A stretch of 64,000 nt of DNA from Dokdonella fugitiva (GCF_014138265.1 NZ_JACGXL010000001.1:938525-1002524); one strand, 5' to 3'; shown: positions 43,426 to 53,205, counted from the first letter of the stretch. A program made the numbers and translations. The notes: generated from the letters alone by a model not told the origin.

Positions 43426-45654
43426 ATGAAGAGGCGTCGCAGAGCTGCCCTGCTGGTTCCGCTCGTCCTGGTGTCGGGTGCGATGCACACCCTGTGCGCG
43501 CGGACGGCGCACGACATGAACCTCGACGGCCTGCTCGATGCACATGGCCGATCGACGCGCGACCTGCGCGCGCACGTGCCGGCCGCGCCGCGTCCCGCGG
43601 CATCCGCGACGACGGATGCGCCTGTGTGGTCCGGCTTCGGACCCGACGGCGGCGACGTGACCGACGTCGGCGTCTCGCCCATCGACGCGAACGTCGCGCT
43701 CGCCAGCGTGTCGCCGAGTGCGAACGGCGGCATCAGCGGCTATGACCCGCACTCGGGCGTCTACCGCTCGACCGATGGCGGCGCTCACTGGAGTCCGCTA
43801 CCCGCATTCGAGAGTGTCTGGGTGGACGGCCTCGCCTTCAGCGGCGACGGCGCCGCCTACGCCGCGACCGTCAACTTCGGCCTTTGGAAGAGCACCGACG
43901 CGGGCGAGCATTGGACGACCCTCGACCTCGGCATCGGCCCGTACGTGCGCATGCGCTCCATCACGGTCGACCCGAACGACGGTGCGACGTTGTGGGCCTG
44001 TCTCGTCGCCAACGGCCCCGGCACGACCAGCCTCATGGTGTCGACCGACAACGGCGCGACCTGGACCGACCGCACGCCCGCCGACGGCGGCGAGCAGCGC
44101 GATTGCGACGGCGTCGCGGTCGAGACGGGCGGCACGCATCGCGTGAGCGTGATCGTCAACGACTGGAACTTCATCGGCCACGTCTGGCGCAGCGACGACG
44201 GCGGCGCGCATTGGTCCGAAGTCACCGACGGCCTGCCGCCGTACCGCTTCCACGCGGTCGCGTTCGCCGGCACGCGCCTCCTCGTCGGCGGCGGCGACGG
44301 CTTCGGCGACGATGACGTCGGCCTGTACGCCTCGGACGATTCCGGCAAGCACTGGCATAGCCTTTCCGATGCGAGCTGGCCGCAGCTCGCCGTGACCGCA
44401 CTGGCGATCGCGCCGGGCGATCCGCAGACGATCGTCGCGGCGACCATCGGTCGCGGCATCAACCGCAGCAGCGACGGCGGCGCCACTTGGCAGATCGAAG
44501 TCGGCGGCACCGCGAACGTGGCGACCAACGCCGTGCGCTTCGTGCCGGGCAGCGGCAGCCGCGTGCGGGTCGGCGCGATGTCGTTCGGCGTGCTCGATTC
44601 CACCGACGGCGGCGCGAGCTTCTCGCCCGCGAACGCGGGCCTGCACGAACTCACCGTGCGCTCGATCGCGCCCAACCCGCTCGATCCCGAGGAGATCGCG
44701 TTCTCGTTCGAGTCGATCAACAGCGGCGGCGTGTATGCCTCCGTCGACCACGGCGCGCACTGGGTGCTGCAGGACCTGCCGTCCGCACGCTACTCGCGCG
44801 TCGCGTTCTCGCCGACCGGCGTGCTGCACGCGATCTTCGCCGGGCCGACCAGCACGACGCAGCAGGAAGGCCTCTATCGCCGCAACGGCGACGGCAGCTG
44901 GAGCAACCTCGGTCCGAGCGGGGGACCGTACTTCGAATCGAGACTTTTCGCAGTCCTGTTCAGTGCGACCGATCCGGACCTGATCCTGCTCGGCGGTCGC
45001 GACAACGGCGTCGCCGGCGCCGCCGGCTCGATCTGGCGTTCGACCGACGCCGGCGCCACGTGGGCGAAAGTGCATGCCGGTATCGACTTCGACACCGTCA
45101 GCGATTTCGAGCGCGTCGCCGGCGGCGACGGCAAGACGCTCGTCGCGAGCCACGACGGACAGACCCCGCCGCAGGTCGGCGGCGTGCTGCGTTCGACCGA
45201 CGGTGGCACGACATGGAGCGATGCCAACGACGGCCTGACCGAAATGGCCGCGCTGCCGCATCTGTGCCAGACGCCGGCCCCGTCACCTGCGATTTACCTG
45301 TCGGCGATGACGTCGAACTTCGACAGTGGCATCTTCCGCAGCGACGACGGCGGCGCGAGCTGGACGCAGACCGCGGGCATCCTCGGCGTGCTGCTCGACG
45401 TCGCCTGCGACCCGTTCGACCCGACGGTGATCTACGCCGCGATCAACAGCACCGAGCAACCCGTACTGCGCTCGACCGACGCCGGCGCCAACTTCGACGT
45501 CTGGGGCGACGGCACGGCGACGTACGCTGCCGCGAACGAACTCGTCGCGAGCGTCTACCACGGCGGCACGCAGCTGTTGCTCGGTACGTCGTCCGACGCA
45601 TTCGTCCTGCAAGGCAGCGATGTCGTGTTCGCCAACGGATTCGAAGGACCGTAG
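43426..45654 (+). CDS. Secreted BNR/Asp-box propeller protein with C-terminal GFE tail
   Basis: A 742-residue protein, starting ATG with GGAG upstream. The N-terminus is a signal (RRRRAALLVPLVLVSGAMHT, about residues 1-25). From about residue 60 it has a dozen Asp-box motifs of the S-x-D-x-G-x-x-W type (STDGGAHW, STDAGEHW, STDNGATW, SDDGGAHW, SDDSGKHW, SSDGGATW, STDAGATW, STDGGTTW, SDDGGASW and others), the mark of sialidase/VPS10-like beta-propellers; a catalytic sialidase site is not evident. It ends VVFANGFEGP. A promoter with an operator-like palindrome lies upstream. Confidence 0.9.
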   Translation: MKRRRRAALLVPLVLVSGAMHTLCARTAHDMNLDGLLDAHGRSTRDLRAHVPAAPRPAASATTDAPVWSGFGPDGGDVTDVGVSPIDANVALASVSPSANGGISGYDPHSGVYRSTDGGAHWSPLPAFESVWVDGLAFSGDGAAYAATVNFGLWKSTDAGEHWTTLDLGIGPYVRMRSITVDPNDGATLWACLVANGPGTTSLMVSTDNGATWTDRTPADGGEQRDCDGVAVETGGTHRVSVIVNDWNFIGHVWRSDDGGAHWSEVTDGLPPYRFHAVAFAGTRLLVGGGDGFGDDDVGLYASDDSGKHWHSLSDASWPQLAVTALAIAPGDPQTIVAATIGRGINRSSDGGATWQIEVGGTANVATNAVRFVPGSGSRVRVGAMSFGVLDSTDGGASFSPANAGLHELTVRSIAPNPLDPEEIAFSFESINSGGVYASVDHGAHWVLQDLPSARYSRVAFSPTGVLHAIFAGPTSTTQQEGLYRRNGDGSWSNLGPSGGPYFESRLFAVLFSATDPDLILLGGRDNGVAGAAGSIWRSTDAGATWAKVHAGIDFDTVSDFERVAGGDGKTLVASHDGQTPPQVGGVLRSTDGGTTWSDANDGLTEMAALPHLCQTPAPSPAIYLSAMTSNFDSGIFRSDDGGASWTQTAGILGVLLDVACDPFDPTVIYAAINSTEQPVLRSTDAGANFDVWGDGTATYAAANELVASVYHGGTQLLLGTSSDAFVLQGSDVVFANGFEGP

Positions 45655-45703
45655 GCGCTCCGCGCACGTGTCGTAGTGCCGCGGCTGGCGCGAACCATGG
45701 GCT

Positions 45704-45838
45704 CCCTCTCCCGCTTGCGGGAGAGGGTTGGGGTGAGGGCGATCGGAGCGTCGCCCTCCACTCGCGAAAATCCCACGTCGCGCTCCGCGCTCCCTCACCC
45801 GCGCCTGCGGCGCGACCTCTCCCGCGAGCGGGAGAGGT
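45704..45838. repeat. CTCTCCCGC-family repeat
   Basis: A full copy running from CTCTCCCGCTTGCGGGAGAG through CCCTCACCCGCGCC to CTCTCCCGCGAGCGGGAGAG. It lies between the BNR gene and the next convergent gene and may end transcription. Confidence 0.8.
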
Positions 45839-45867
45839 GAAACACGACGCCAGTGCCGCGGCTCGCT

Positions 45868-46614
45868 CTACGCATCGACGTCGATCGGCGCACCCAATCG
45901 TCCCGCCATCACGATCGCGCAGAAGAACGTCTTGAACTGCTCGACCTGGTCGGACGGAGGATGGCGCTCGCGCAGGATCGTCTCGAGGCCGAGCATGCGC
46001 GTGTAGAGCTGCGCCTGCTCGGGCCCGAGCATGCCGCCGAACGCGAGCATGTGCAGGATCTGGCTGGACGTGATCTTGCGCCGGTCGAAGATCTCGCCCC
46101 AAGTGCGGAACGCAGGGGTCTTCGCCTCGAACATGTTCTCGCGCGCGCGCAGGGCATCGACCGGTGCACCGTCGATCTTCAGGTCCGCGAGGAACTTGAG
46201 CAGCAGCGCGAGGTTCGGATGCTTCTCGTCGTCCGGCAGGCGCGCGAGCAGCCACGATTCGGTTTCGCGCAGGATCGGATAGTTGATCTTCGCGATGCAG
46301 CCGAAATGCCGGTCGGACACGTTCGCGCGACACGGCCCGCAATGCTGGCGGACCGCGCCGAGCGGCGACACCATCTGCATGATCTGGGCGACGGTCACCG
46401 GCATCTGCCGCGCGGTGCCGTCCGGGCCGTTCACGGCGATCTCGATCGTGTACTGCTCGGCGAGCGTCTTGATGTCCTGGTCGGGGTACGCCTGCCGCAG
46501 CTTGCCGATCGCGAAATCCGCGATCCCCCACTGCCGCACCATCGCGACCAGCTTGGCTTCCGGAAACTGCTTGCGGACTTCGCACGGCATGCGAAGCACG
46601 TAGTCGATGGCCAT
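45868..46614 (-). CDS. Conserved 248-aa protein of unknown function
   Basis: A 248-residue cytoplasmic protein starting at 46614. The first part (DYVLRMPCEVRKQF, AMVRQWGIADFAIGKL, IEIAVNGPDGTARQMPVT) is mixed alpha/beta. The centre has a cysteine cluster HCGPC...SDRHFGC (about 92-106) that could bind a metal, followed by YPILRETESWLLARLP and a mostly helical C-terminus (ITSSQILHMLAFGGMLGPEQ). No family is recognised. The gene ends 30 bp after a CTCTCCCGC repeat and is divergent from the hydrolase at 46863. Confidence 0.7.
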   Translation of the reverse strand: MAIDYVLRMPCEVRKQFPEAKLVAMVRQWGIADFAIGKLRQAYPDQDIKTLAEQYTIEIAVNGPDGTARQMPVTVAQIMQMVSPLGAVRQHCGPCRANVSDRHFGCIAKINYPILRETESWLLARLPDDEKHPNLALLLKFLADLKIDGAPVDALRARENMFEAKTPAFRTWGEIFDRRKITSSQILHMLAFGGMLGPEQAQLYTRMLGLETILRERHPPSDQVEQFKTFFCAIVMAGRLGAPIDVDA

Positions 46615-46862
46615 CCCTGTCCCCTGTCCGATGAATGATGCGAACCGCGCGATGCTCGCAAAAAAACGGGCGGGGAAACAGGGGCTCGATCGTGACGACC
46701 CGCCGGAGTAACGCCGGTCGGGTCGCCCATCCATGGGCCCGGCGCGCACGCCGGCGCGGCCGAGGATAGGCGGTTGGCCACGGCACATGCTTCGCCGCTC
46801 GGCAAAACGTCGGCTGGCACCGCCACCTAGCATGCGTCCCCTTCCCGCCCCGGAGAACGACC

Positions 46863-47900
46863 ATGCTGGCACCCCTGCTTCTCGGCCTCGCTTCGACCGC
46901 CGCCGCGAACGCGGCCGACCGCGTGGAAACCGTGCAGCTGCCGATCGCGCAGAGGCCCGGGCAGCACGTCGCGCTGCATTGCGTCGCGCCGCGGCGACCG
47001 AGCGGCAAGAGCGTCCTGTTCGTGCACGGCGCGAGCTTCCCGACGATGCTCGCGGCCGGGTTCGCGTTCGCGCCCGGCGATTCCTGGCTTGCCTACGCAG
47101 CGGAGCGCGGCTACCTCGCGTGCGGACTCGACTTCCTCGGCTTCGGCGCCTCGAGCCGGCCCGCCGCGATGCTCGCACGGCCGGCGGATGCGCCGCCGAT
47201 CTCCGCGGCGCGCGATGCGGTGACGCAGATCGGCATCGCCGTCGCCTACCTGCGCTCGCAGCGGCACGTCACGACCGTGCACCTCGTCGCCCATTCGTGG
47301 GGGACGATCCCGGCCACCGCGTTCGCCGCGCGGGATGCGGGTCGCCTCGCATCGCTGACGCTGTTCGGGCCGATCGCGCACGAACACGCGAAGGACGACG
47401 ACACGCCGGCGTTCGGCGCGTGGTGGAGCATCACGGCTCGCGAGCGCTACGAACAGTTGCGCTTCCTACAGGTGTTGCCGGCGACCACGGTCCTGCTCGA
47501 GCACGCGGTCGACGAACGCTGGGCGAACGCGTTCGAGGCGTCCGCACCGCACGTCCCCGGCGATCGCGCCGGCGAGCTGCGCATCCCCGCCGGCCCGCTC
47601 GCGGATATCGCCGCACCCGCGGCCGGCCTCGCGCCGTATGCGGCCGGCACGGTCGAAACGCCGGTCTTCATCGTCTACGGCAATTACGACACCGAAGTCG
47701 ACGACGCGGGTGCCGCGGCCCTGCTTGCACGCTTCTCGCGAAGCCCGCTCAAGTGGCGCTTGCGCATCGACGACGGCACCCACGTCATGCACCTGGAAAC
47801 GCATCGACGCTCGCTGTATGCCGGCGTCGATGCGTTCGTTCGCGCGGTGGAAGCAACGCGCGTCGCCGACGCGACGCACTGGGGCAGCAGCGCTCGGTAG
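46863..47900 (+). CDS. Secreted alpha/beta hydrolase
   Basis: A 345-residue protein with GGAGAA upstream and a signal peptide (residues 1-16, ANA). The alpha/beta-hydrolase core shows FVHGASFPTM, YLACGLDFLGFGASSRP, the nucleophile elbow AHSWGT, the acidic residue in YGNYDTEVD and the histidine in DGTHVMHLE. Residues 160-240 form a cap. Extracytoplasmic esterase or lipase-like activity is likely, substrate unknown. A 76-bp GTAG palindrome follows the stop. Confidence 0.86.
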   Translation: MLAPLLLGLASTAAANAADRVETVQLPIAQRPGQHVALHCVAPRRPSGKSVLFVHGASFPTMLAAGFAFAPGDSWLAYAAERGYLACGLDFLGFGASSRPAAMLARPADAPPISAARDAVTQIGIAVAYLRSQRHVTTVHLVAHSWGTIPATAFAARDAGRLASLTLFGPIAHEHAKDDDTPAFGAWWSITARERYEQLRFLQVLPATTVLLEHAVDERWANAFEASAPHVPGDRAGELRIPAGPLADIAAPAAGLAPYAAGTVETPVFIVYGNYDTEVDDAGAAALLARFSRSPLKWRLRIDDGTHVMHLETHRRSLYAGVDAFVRAVEATRVADATHWGSSAR

Positions 47901-47972
47901 GAGCGCACCCTGTGCGCGACCGCGGCATCGAAACATGCCGCTACACCGGTCGCGCACAGGGTGGGCTCCTAC
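47897..47972. repeat. GTAG-type 76-bp palindromic repeat (copy 1 of 7)
   Basis: GTAGGAGCGCACCCTGTGCG at the left pairs with CGCACAGGGTGGGCTCCTAC at the right. The middle reads CCGCGGCATCGAA and CCGCTACACCGGTC. It overlaps the hydrolase stop by four bases and may act as a terminator. Confidence 0.85.
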
Positions 47973-47989
47973 TGGATGCGTGACGCCGA

Positions 47990-49999
47990 TCAGCCCTTGT
48001 CGCCGGCCGCCTTCGCTTCCTCGAACACGTATTCATGCTGGCCGTCGCGCGCGATCAGGCGGCGCTTGCCGTCGGCGTCCGCGCGCACGAGCAGGAAGCC
48101 GGTCGCCATCGGGTCGATCATCACGTAGGCGAGGCTGCCGTCGGTCTGTGGCGACGTCGCGATCTCGGACTTGAACGCGCCGACGTCGAACCAGGCCTTG
48201 CCGCCTTCCTTCGTGACGATGATGTCGCCGAGCGCGTCGCTGTGGTAACGCGGCGCGAGCGTGGCGAACGCGGCCGCGTCGCCCGGGTACTGGATCAGCT
48301 TGCGCTGCGCATCCCACGAGGCGCGATTCGCCTTCGCGTTCGCGTCGGCGGTCGCGAGCGCCTGCGGCTCGCCGTCGAACATGAGTTCGTTGAGGCGCCG
48401 CTTGAACGGACCGCGCAGCATCACGCCCTCGTCGGAGTTGGTGAGGATCACCGCGCCGACCTTCTGTTCCGGCCACCACATCATGTTGGAGTGGAAACCG
48501 TCCATGTCGCCGCCGTGGTCGACCACGGTGACGCCGTCGCTCTTGTCGACCATCAGCGCCATCGCGTAGTCGCGATCCACGCCGAGCGCGATCTGCGGCT
48601 GGCGCCGCTGCAGCAGCGCGGCCTCGCCGATGTAGCGCTTGCCGTCCGGCAGCACGCCCTTGCGGATTTCCATCTGCACGTACTTGAGCAGGTCGTCGAC
48701 CGTGCTCCACGCGGCGCCGGCGGGGCGCGACGCGCGGATCGTGTCGTTGAGGCCCATGCCCATCACGCGCACGACGTGGTCGATGTCGTAGCCGTGCGGC
48801 GAGGCGTAGTCGCCGGTCTGCGCGACCGCGTAGTCGAACGTGGTGGCCTTCATGCCGAGCGGGTCGAACACGAGCGACTGCATCGCCTTGTCGTAGCCGG
48901 CGCCGAGCTCGCTGCCCGGGTTCGCGATCTGCCCGCCGATGAAGCCGGCGGCCGCGGCCAGCGGATTGGAATACTGGAACAGCTCGCCGAAACCGCTGGT
49001 CGGCTGCATCGTCGCGAGCGTCGACATCACCGATTCGGGCGTCTGCTTCTCGCCCTCGAGCAGCCACTCGTAGTCCTGCCGCGGCAGGCCGGTGCAGGCG
49101 CAGATGAGGTGCTTCACGAGCACCTGCCTGGTCGTGTCGGCGCTGCCGAGCTTGAACGCGGGATACACGTCGGTCACGTGCGCGTTCCAGTCGAGCTTGC
49201 CGGCGTCGACGAGCTTGGCGAGCATGAGCGTAGTCAGGGCCTTGGTGTTCGAGGCGATCATGAAGCGCGTGTCGGCATCCACCTTCTCCGGCTTGCCGAG
49301 CGCGCGCACGCCGAAGCCCCGGGCCATGACGACCTTGCCGTCCTGCACGATGCCGATCGCGACGCCGGGCACGTCGAACTCGCTGCGCATGTGCTCGACG
49401 AAATCGGCGACCTGCTTCAGGCGCGCTTCGTCGAACGCGTGCGCGGCGCGACCCTTGAACGACTCGCGCTGGTAGTCGGCCGGCTGCAGGCGCTGGTTGA
49501 TCTTGCCGAGCTGGGAGGCACGCTTCTCGGCGAGCGCCTGGTCGACGTCGCCGACGAGCACGGTGAACTTCGTGCCGCGCCGGAACACGCCGGCGAACAC
49601 CGCGCGCTTCGCGTTCGCAGGCACGTCGTAGTCGTAGAAGCGGCGCTGCTCCCAGCCGTCCTTCGGCGCGGCGTCGTTGGCGACGAGGAATTTCGGCGCG
49701 AGCTTGAGCAGTTTCCAGCCCTCCGCCACCGCCTCGTCGGCGGTCTTCGCCGAGGAATCCATGATGGCGATGCGCGAACCGTCGGCTTCCGGCGGCGTGA
49801 GGATCATCGCCGCGCCTTCGGCCTTCTGCGACCAGCCCGCGGGGAGGACGAAGGTCGCGTTGTGCGGGGTCTTCGACGGGGTGTCGGCGGCGGGTGCAGG
49901 CGATGCGGCCGGTGCGTCAGGCGAGGCGTAGGCATGCGGTGCCGCGAGGGCAAGCGTGAGGCCGAGGGCGAGGCTACGAACGGCGAGCAGGCGATCCAT
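47990..49999 (-). CDS. Secreted serine hydrolase of the class C beta-lactamase/penicillin-binding fold
   Basis: A 669-residue exported protein with CGGAG upstream and a signal peptide (residues 1-25, AYA). Residues about 45-170 form an N-terminal domain of unknown type. The beta-lactamase-like domain (about 190-560) has the nucleophile motif S250-N-T-K253, the YSN triad at 343-345 and HGG near 458. A C-terminal domain of about 110 residues follows. The family contains esterases, D-aminopeptidases and DD-peptidases; AmpC-like resistance function is not indicated. GTAG repeats flank the gene on both sides. Confidence 0.9.
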   Translation of the reverse strand: MDRLLAVRSLALGLTLALAAPHAYASPDAPAASPAPAADTPSKTPHNATFVLPAGWSQKAEGAAMILTPPEADGSRIAIMDSSAKTADEAVAEGWKLLKLAPKFLVANDAAPKDGWEQRRFYDYDVPANAKRAVFAGVFRRGTKFTVLVGDVDQALAEKRASQLGKINQRLQPADYQRESFKGRAAHAFDEARLKQVADFVEHMRSEFDVPGVAIGIVQDGKVVMARGFGVRALGKPEKVDADTRFMIASNTKALTTLMLAKLVDAGKLDWNAHVTDVYPAFKLGSADTTRQVLVKHLICACTGLPRQDYEWLLEGEKQTPESVMSTLATMQPTSGFGELFQYSNPLAAAAGFIGGQIANPGSELGAGYDKAMQSLVFDPLGMKATTFDYAVAQTGDYASPHGYDIDHVVRVMGMGLNDTIRASRPAGAAWSTVDDLLKYVQMEIRKGVLPDGKRYIGEAALLQRRQPQIALGVDRDYAMALMVDKSDGVTVVDHGGDMDGFHSNMMWWPEQKVGAVILTNSDEGVMLRGPFKRRLNELMFDGEPQALATADANAKANRASWDAQRKLIQYPGDAAAFATLAPRYHSDALGDIIVTKEGGKAWFDVGAFKSEIATSPQTDGSLAYVMIDPMATGFLLVRADADGKRRLIARDGQHEYVFEEAKAAGDKG

Positions 50000-50091
50000 G
50001 TGCGAAGCTCCGACGGAAGGTCCGCGGAGTCTGTTGACTCGCCCTGCGACGCGCAAGTGAAGATCGTCGTGCCCACCACCGAATGCTCCAT

Positions 50092-50164
50092 GGGAGCGCA
50101 CCGTGTGCGCGACCGCGACACCGAACGTTGCCGCTATACCGGTCACCCACAGGGTGGGCTCCTG
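50092..50164. repeat. GTAG-type palindromic repeat (copy 2 of 7)
   Basis: A variant of the 76-bp unit with CACCGTGTGCG for CACCCTGTGCG and GGGAGCGCA at its left end. Near the hydrolase start codon. Confidence 0.75.
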
Positions 50165-50217
50165 CAAGAGGGCGTGCGTCGCGCCGTTCGATGACCGCCC
50201 ACCGCCGCGCCATCGTC

Positions 50218-50293
50218 GTAGGAGCGCATCCTGTGCGCGACGTCGACACCGAACGTTGCCGCTACACCGGTCGCCCACAGGGTGGGCTCCTAC
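50218..50293. repeat. GTAG-type palindromic repeat (copy 3 of 7)
   Basis: GTAGGAGCGCATCCTGTGCG through CCCACAGGGTGGGCTCCTAC. It lies about 75 bp before the SPFH gene and may insulate it from the divergent hydrolase gene. Confidence 0.8.
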
Positions 50294-50369
50294 AACGGCG
50301 CCGCAGGGAAGGTATAGTTGAGCGCGCAAGACGGGCGCGGTGCCCGGCCACGAATCGCAGGGAGATGTC

Positions 50370-51521
50370 ATGGGTCTTGTGCAGGCAGCAGTAGGTGCAA
50401 TCGGTGGCGCGCTCGCCGACCAGTGGAAGGACTTCTACACGGTGCCGGACGGCTTGCCGTCGACCGCGGCGCTGTTCGCGGCGGTGCCGCGCGGCACCAA
50501 TGCCGGGCGCGGTTCGAACACGAAGGGCTCGTCGAACATCATCACCAACGGGTCGAAGATCGTCGTGCCCGAAGGCTACGGCCTGCTGCTGTTCCAGGAC
50601 GGCAAGATCACCGGCTTCGCATCGGAAGCGGGCGGTTACGAATGGCGCTCGGACGACATCAACTCGAAATCGATCTTCACCGGCGGCGGCCTGGTCGAAT
50701 CGCTGGTCAAGCAGAGCTGGGAGCGCTTCAAGTTCGGCGGCCAGCCGGGTTCGCAGCAGGCGGCGTTCTTCGTCTCGTTGAAGGAACTGCCGGACAACCG
50801 CTTCGGCACGCAGTCGGAGATCTACTGGGACGACGGTTTCCTCAACACGCAGGTCGGCGCGATCACGCGCGGTTCGTACACGCTGAAGATCGTCGACCCG
50901 ATCCTGTTCGCGAAGAACTTCGTGCCGGCGTCGTACCTGCAGTCCGGCCAGGTGTTCGATTTCACCGACCTCGACAACGCCGCCGCGGCGCAGCTCTTCA
51001 ACGAAGTGGTCGGTTCGCTCGCGCCCGCGTTCAGCGCGTACACGAACGATCCGTCGAAGGGCAACCGCATCACGAAGATCCAGCAGGATTCGATCGGCTT
51101 CGCCAGGAGCCTGTCCGACGCGGTCGAAGCGGCCTACCAGTGGAAGTCCGATCGCGGCCTCGCGATCGTCAAGACCGCGATCGTCTCGATCGAATACGAC
51201 GCCAACACGCGCGAACTGCTCAAGAACGTCCAGCGCGCCGACGCGCTGTCCGGTGCGCGCGGCAATTCCAACCTGCAGGCGAGCGTCGCCGCGGGCATGC
51301 AGGCGGCCGGCGAGAACGGCGGCGCGGCGGGCATGATGGGCATCGGCATGGCCTCCGGCATGATGGGTGGCCTCGGCGGCCTGCAGCAGCCGGTCGCACC
51401 CGCGGCGCCGGCGGCGGACGACCCGGTCGCGAAGCTCAAGAAGGCGAAGGAGATGCTCGACCTCGGCCTCATCACGCAGGCCGACTACGACGCGCTCAAG
51501 GCCAAGGCCCTCGGCATCTAA
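50370..51521 (+). CDS. SPFH-domain protein (YdjI-like)
   Basis: A 383-residue cytoplasmic protein with GGGAGA upstream of the ATG at 50370. The SPFH domain spans about 35-230 (SKIVVPEGYGLLLFQDGKI, GGYEWRSDDINSKSIF, TRGSYTLKIVDPILFAKNFV). A long glycine-methionine-rich stretch (about 300-335) and a C-terminal short helical domain (KLKKAKEMLDLGLITQADYD), typical of SHOCT-like tails, follow. It is the first gene of an operon with a zinc-ribbon protein and a small membrane protein; the same trio is known from Actinobacteria and other bacteria but its role is not established. Membrane-associated oligomer expected. Confidence 0.88.
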   Translation: MGLVQAAVGAIGGALADQWKDFYTVPDGLPSTAALFAAVPRGTNAGRGSNTKGSSNIITNGSKIVVPEGYGLLLFQDGKITGFASEAGGYEWRSDDINSKSIFTGGGLVESLVKQSWERFKFGGQPGSQQAAFFVSLKELPDNRFGTQSEIYWDDGFLNTQVGAITRGSYTLKIVDPILFAKNFVPASYLQSGQVFDFTDLDNAAAAQLFNEVVGSLAPAFSAYTNDPSKGNRITKIQQDSIGFARSLSDAVEAAYQWKSDRGLAIVKTAIVSIEYDANTRELLKNVQRADALSGARGNSNLQASVAAGMQAAGENGGAAGMMGIGMASGMMGGLGGLQQPVAPAAPAADDPVAKLKKAKEMLDLGLITQADYDALKAKALGI

Positions 51522-51541
51522 GCGACGGATCGCACGCCACC

Positions 51542-52885
51542 ATGTCCAACGCCACTACGCCCCCGGGGCCGCCGCACGGCGGCCCCGGTTCGCCACAGGA
51601 CGGACCGCGCTTCCGCGGTCCCGGATCGCCGCAGGACGTGCCACCGATGCCCGGCCAGACGGGCATCGATCCGGCCACGATGCCCGATCCGATCCGCAAG
51701 GAACTCGAGGCGCCCGACCCCGTCGCGATCGACACGTCGTCGAAGGAGCTCGAAGACGGCGTCAACCGCTGCCCCAAATGCGGCTCGACCGACGTCCGGC
51801 AGAAGCCCGGCAGCGACATGCTCATCTGCCTGTACTGCCGCAACCAGTGGCAGAGCGCGCGCGTCGAGGAACAGTTCGGGCTCGGCGACGGCATCGACAC
51901 ACTCGAAGGCACGGTCATCGCATCGGGCGCGCGCGACATCGCCGCCGATGCGAAGGACCTCATGACCTTCAAGTGCAGCGGCTGCGGCGCCGAAGTGACG
52001 GTCAACACCGGCAACGCGATGACCGCGCGTTGCCACTGGTGCCGCCACATGCTCGGCGTGAACGAGCAGATCGCCAACGGCGCGGTGCCGGACGCGGTGT
52101 TGCCGTTCCACATCAAGAAGGACGACGCGGTCGCGCGCATCCGCCAGTTCGTCGACAAGCGACGCCTGTTCGCGTTGAAGGAATTCAAGGAACAGTTCAC
52201 GCCGGAGAACGTCTCGGGCGTCTACCTCCCGTACATGATCGTCGACGGCAACGCGAGCGCCGACGTCGGCGGCCAGGGCGAGATCGAGACGCGCCGCTAC
52301 ACGAAGGGCAGCGGCGACGACAAGAAGACCTACTACGACGCCGACGTCTACCGCGTCGAGCGCCACGTCGACTTCACCGTCGACGACCTGCCGCTCGAAT
52401 CGTCCAGCGAACGCGGCAACCTCGACACGCGCACCAACACCAACAACATCATCAACACGATCCTGCCGTTCGACACGAAGAACGCGGTGAAGTGGAACGC
52501 GTCCTACCTCGCGGGTTTCACCTCGGAGAAGCGCGATCGCGACGTAGAAAGCCTGCGCCCGCGCCTCGAGGACCAGCTGCTGTCGATCGCGCGCGCGGAA
52601 GTCGAAGCCTCGGTCGCCCGCTACGGCCGCGGCGTGCGCTGGGAGCAGGAACGCCTCGAGGTGCACGGCACGCGCTGGGTGTCGATGTACCTGCCGGTAT
52701 GGCTGTATTCGTACCACCAGCCCGGCAGCAACGGCGGCATGCTGCACTACATCGCGGTGAACGGCCGCACCGGCGAGACGATGGGCAGCGTGCCCGTGCA
52801 GCAGTGGAAGCTGCTCGCCACCGCGCTCACCGTCGGCACCTTCCTCGAAGGCATCGCGCTGTGGATCCTGGCGCATTCGTCATGA
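51542..52885 (+). CDS. TFIIB-type zinc-ribbon protein with C-terminal membrane helix
   Basis: A 447-residue protein following the SPFH gene by 20 bp. A proline/glycine-rich N-terminus (residues 1-50) precedes a TFIIB-like zinc ribbon CPKCGSTD...CLYC (about 76-98) and a second ribbon CSGCGAEV...CHWC (about 142-165). A large mixed domain (170-400, with LPFHIKKDDAVARIRQF, VYLPYMIVDGNASAD, WVSMYLPVWLYSY) and a C-terminal transmembrane helix (about 427-446) follow. It is a conserved partner of SPFH proteins in several phyla; DNA or nucleotide binding via the ribbons is speculative. Confidence 0.85.
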   Translation: MSNATTPPGPPHGGPGSPQDGPRFRGPGSPQDVPPMPGQTGIDPATMPDPIRKELEAPDPVAIDTSSKELEDGVNRCPKCGSTDVRQKPGSDMLICLYCRNQWQSARVEEQFGLGDGIDTLEGTVIASGARDIAADAKDLMTFKCSGCGAEVTVNTGNAMTARCHWCRHMLGVNEQIANGAVPDAVLPFHIKKDDAVARIRQFVDKRRLFALKEFKEQFTPENVSGVYLPYMIVDGNASADVGGQGEIETRRYTKGSGDDKKTYYDADVYRVERHVDFTVDDLPLESSSERGNLDTRTNTNNIINTILPFDTKNAVKWNASYLAGFTSEKRDRDVESLRPRLEDQLLSIARAEVEASVARYGRGVRWEQERLEVHGTRWVSMYLPVWLYSYHQPGSNGGMLHYIAVNGRTGETMGSVPVQQWKLLATALTVGTFLEGIALWILAHSS

Positions 52886-52907
52886 ACGACATCAGGGAGC
52901 TCACGGC

Positions 52908-53168
52908 ATGAGCGACGACGGCGGACTCTGGTTGCTCGCGCTCGGCCCGGCCGGCGCCACCGGCCTGTACTGGGCGCTGTACCGCTACTACCGCAACACC
53001 GACAAATCGCACGCGTTCGAGCGCGAGACCAAGGTCGACGCGAAACCCGTGACGGGCTCGGACGCCAAGGTCGACGAAGTCATCGGCACGCGCGAGACGC
53101 GCATCCGCGGCGACAACGTGAAGTCGTATCGCGCACGCGTGCAGCGCATCCGCGGCAACACGTCGTAG
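52908..53168 (+). CDS. Small membrane protein of the SPFH operon
   Basis: An 86-residue protein with AGGGAG upstream. One transmembrane helix near the N-terminus (about 6-25, WLLALGPAGATGLYWALYRY) is followed by a charged cytoplasmic tail (KVDEVIGTRETRIRGD, KSYRARVQRIRG). It starts 22 bp after the zinc-ribbon gene on the same strand and belongs to that operon. Presumably a membrane partner of the SPFH and zinc-ribbon proteins. Confidence 0.8.
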   Translation: MSDDGGLWLLALGPAGATGLYWALYRYYRNTDKSHAFERETKVDAKPVTGSDAKVDEVIGTRETRIRGDNVKSYRARVQRIRGNTS

Positions 53169-53205
53169 GGTGGTTCGAGTCCGCCTTGGTCGCGGCCATG
53201 ACGTT

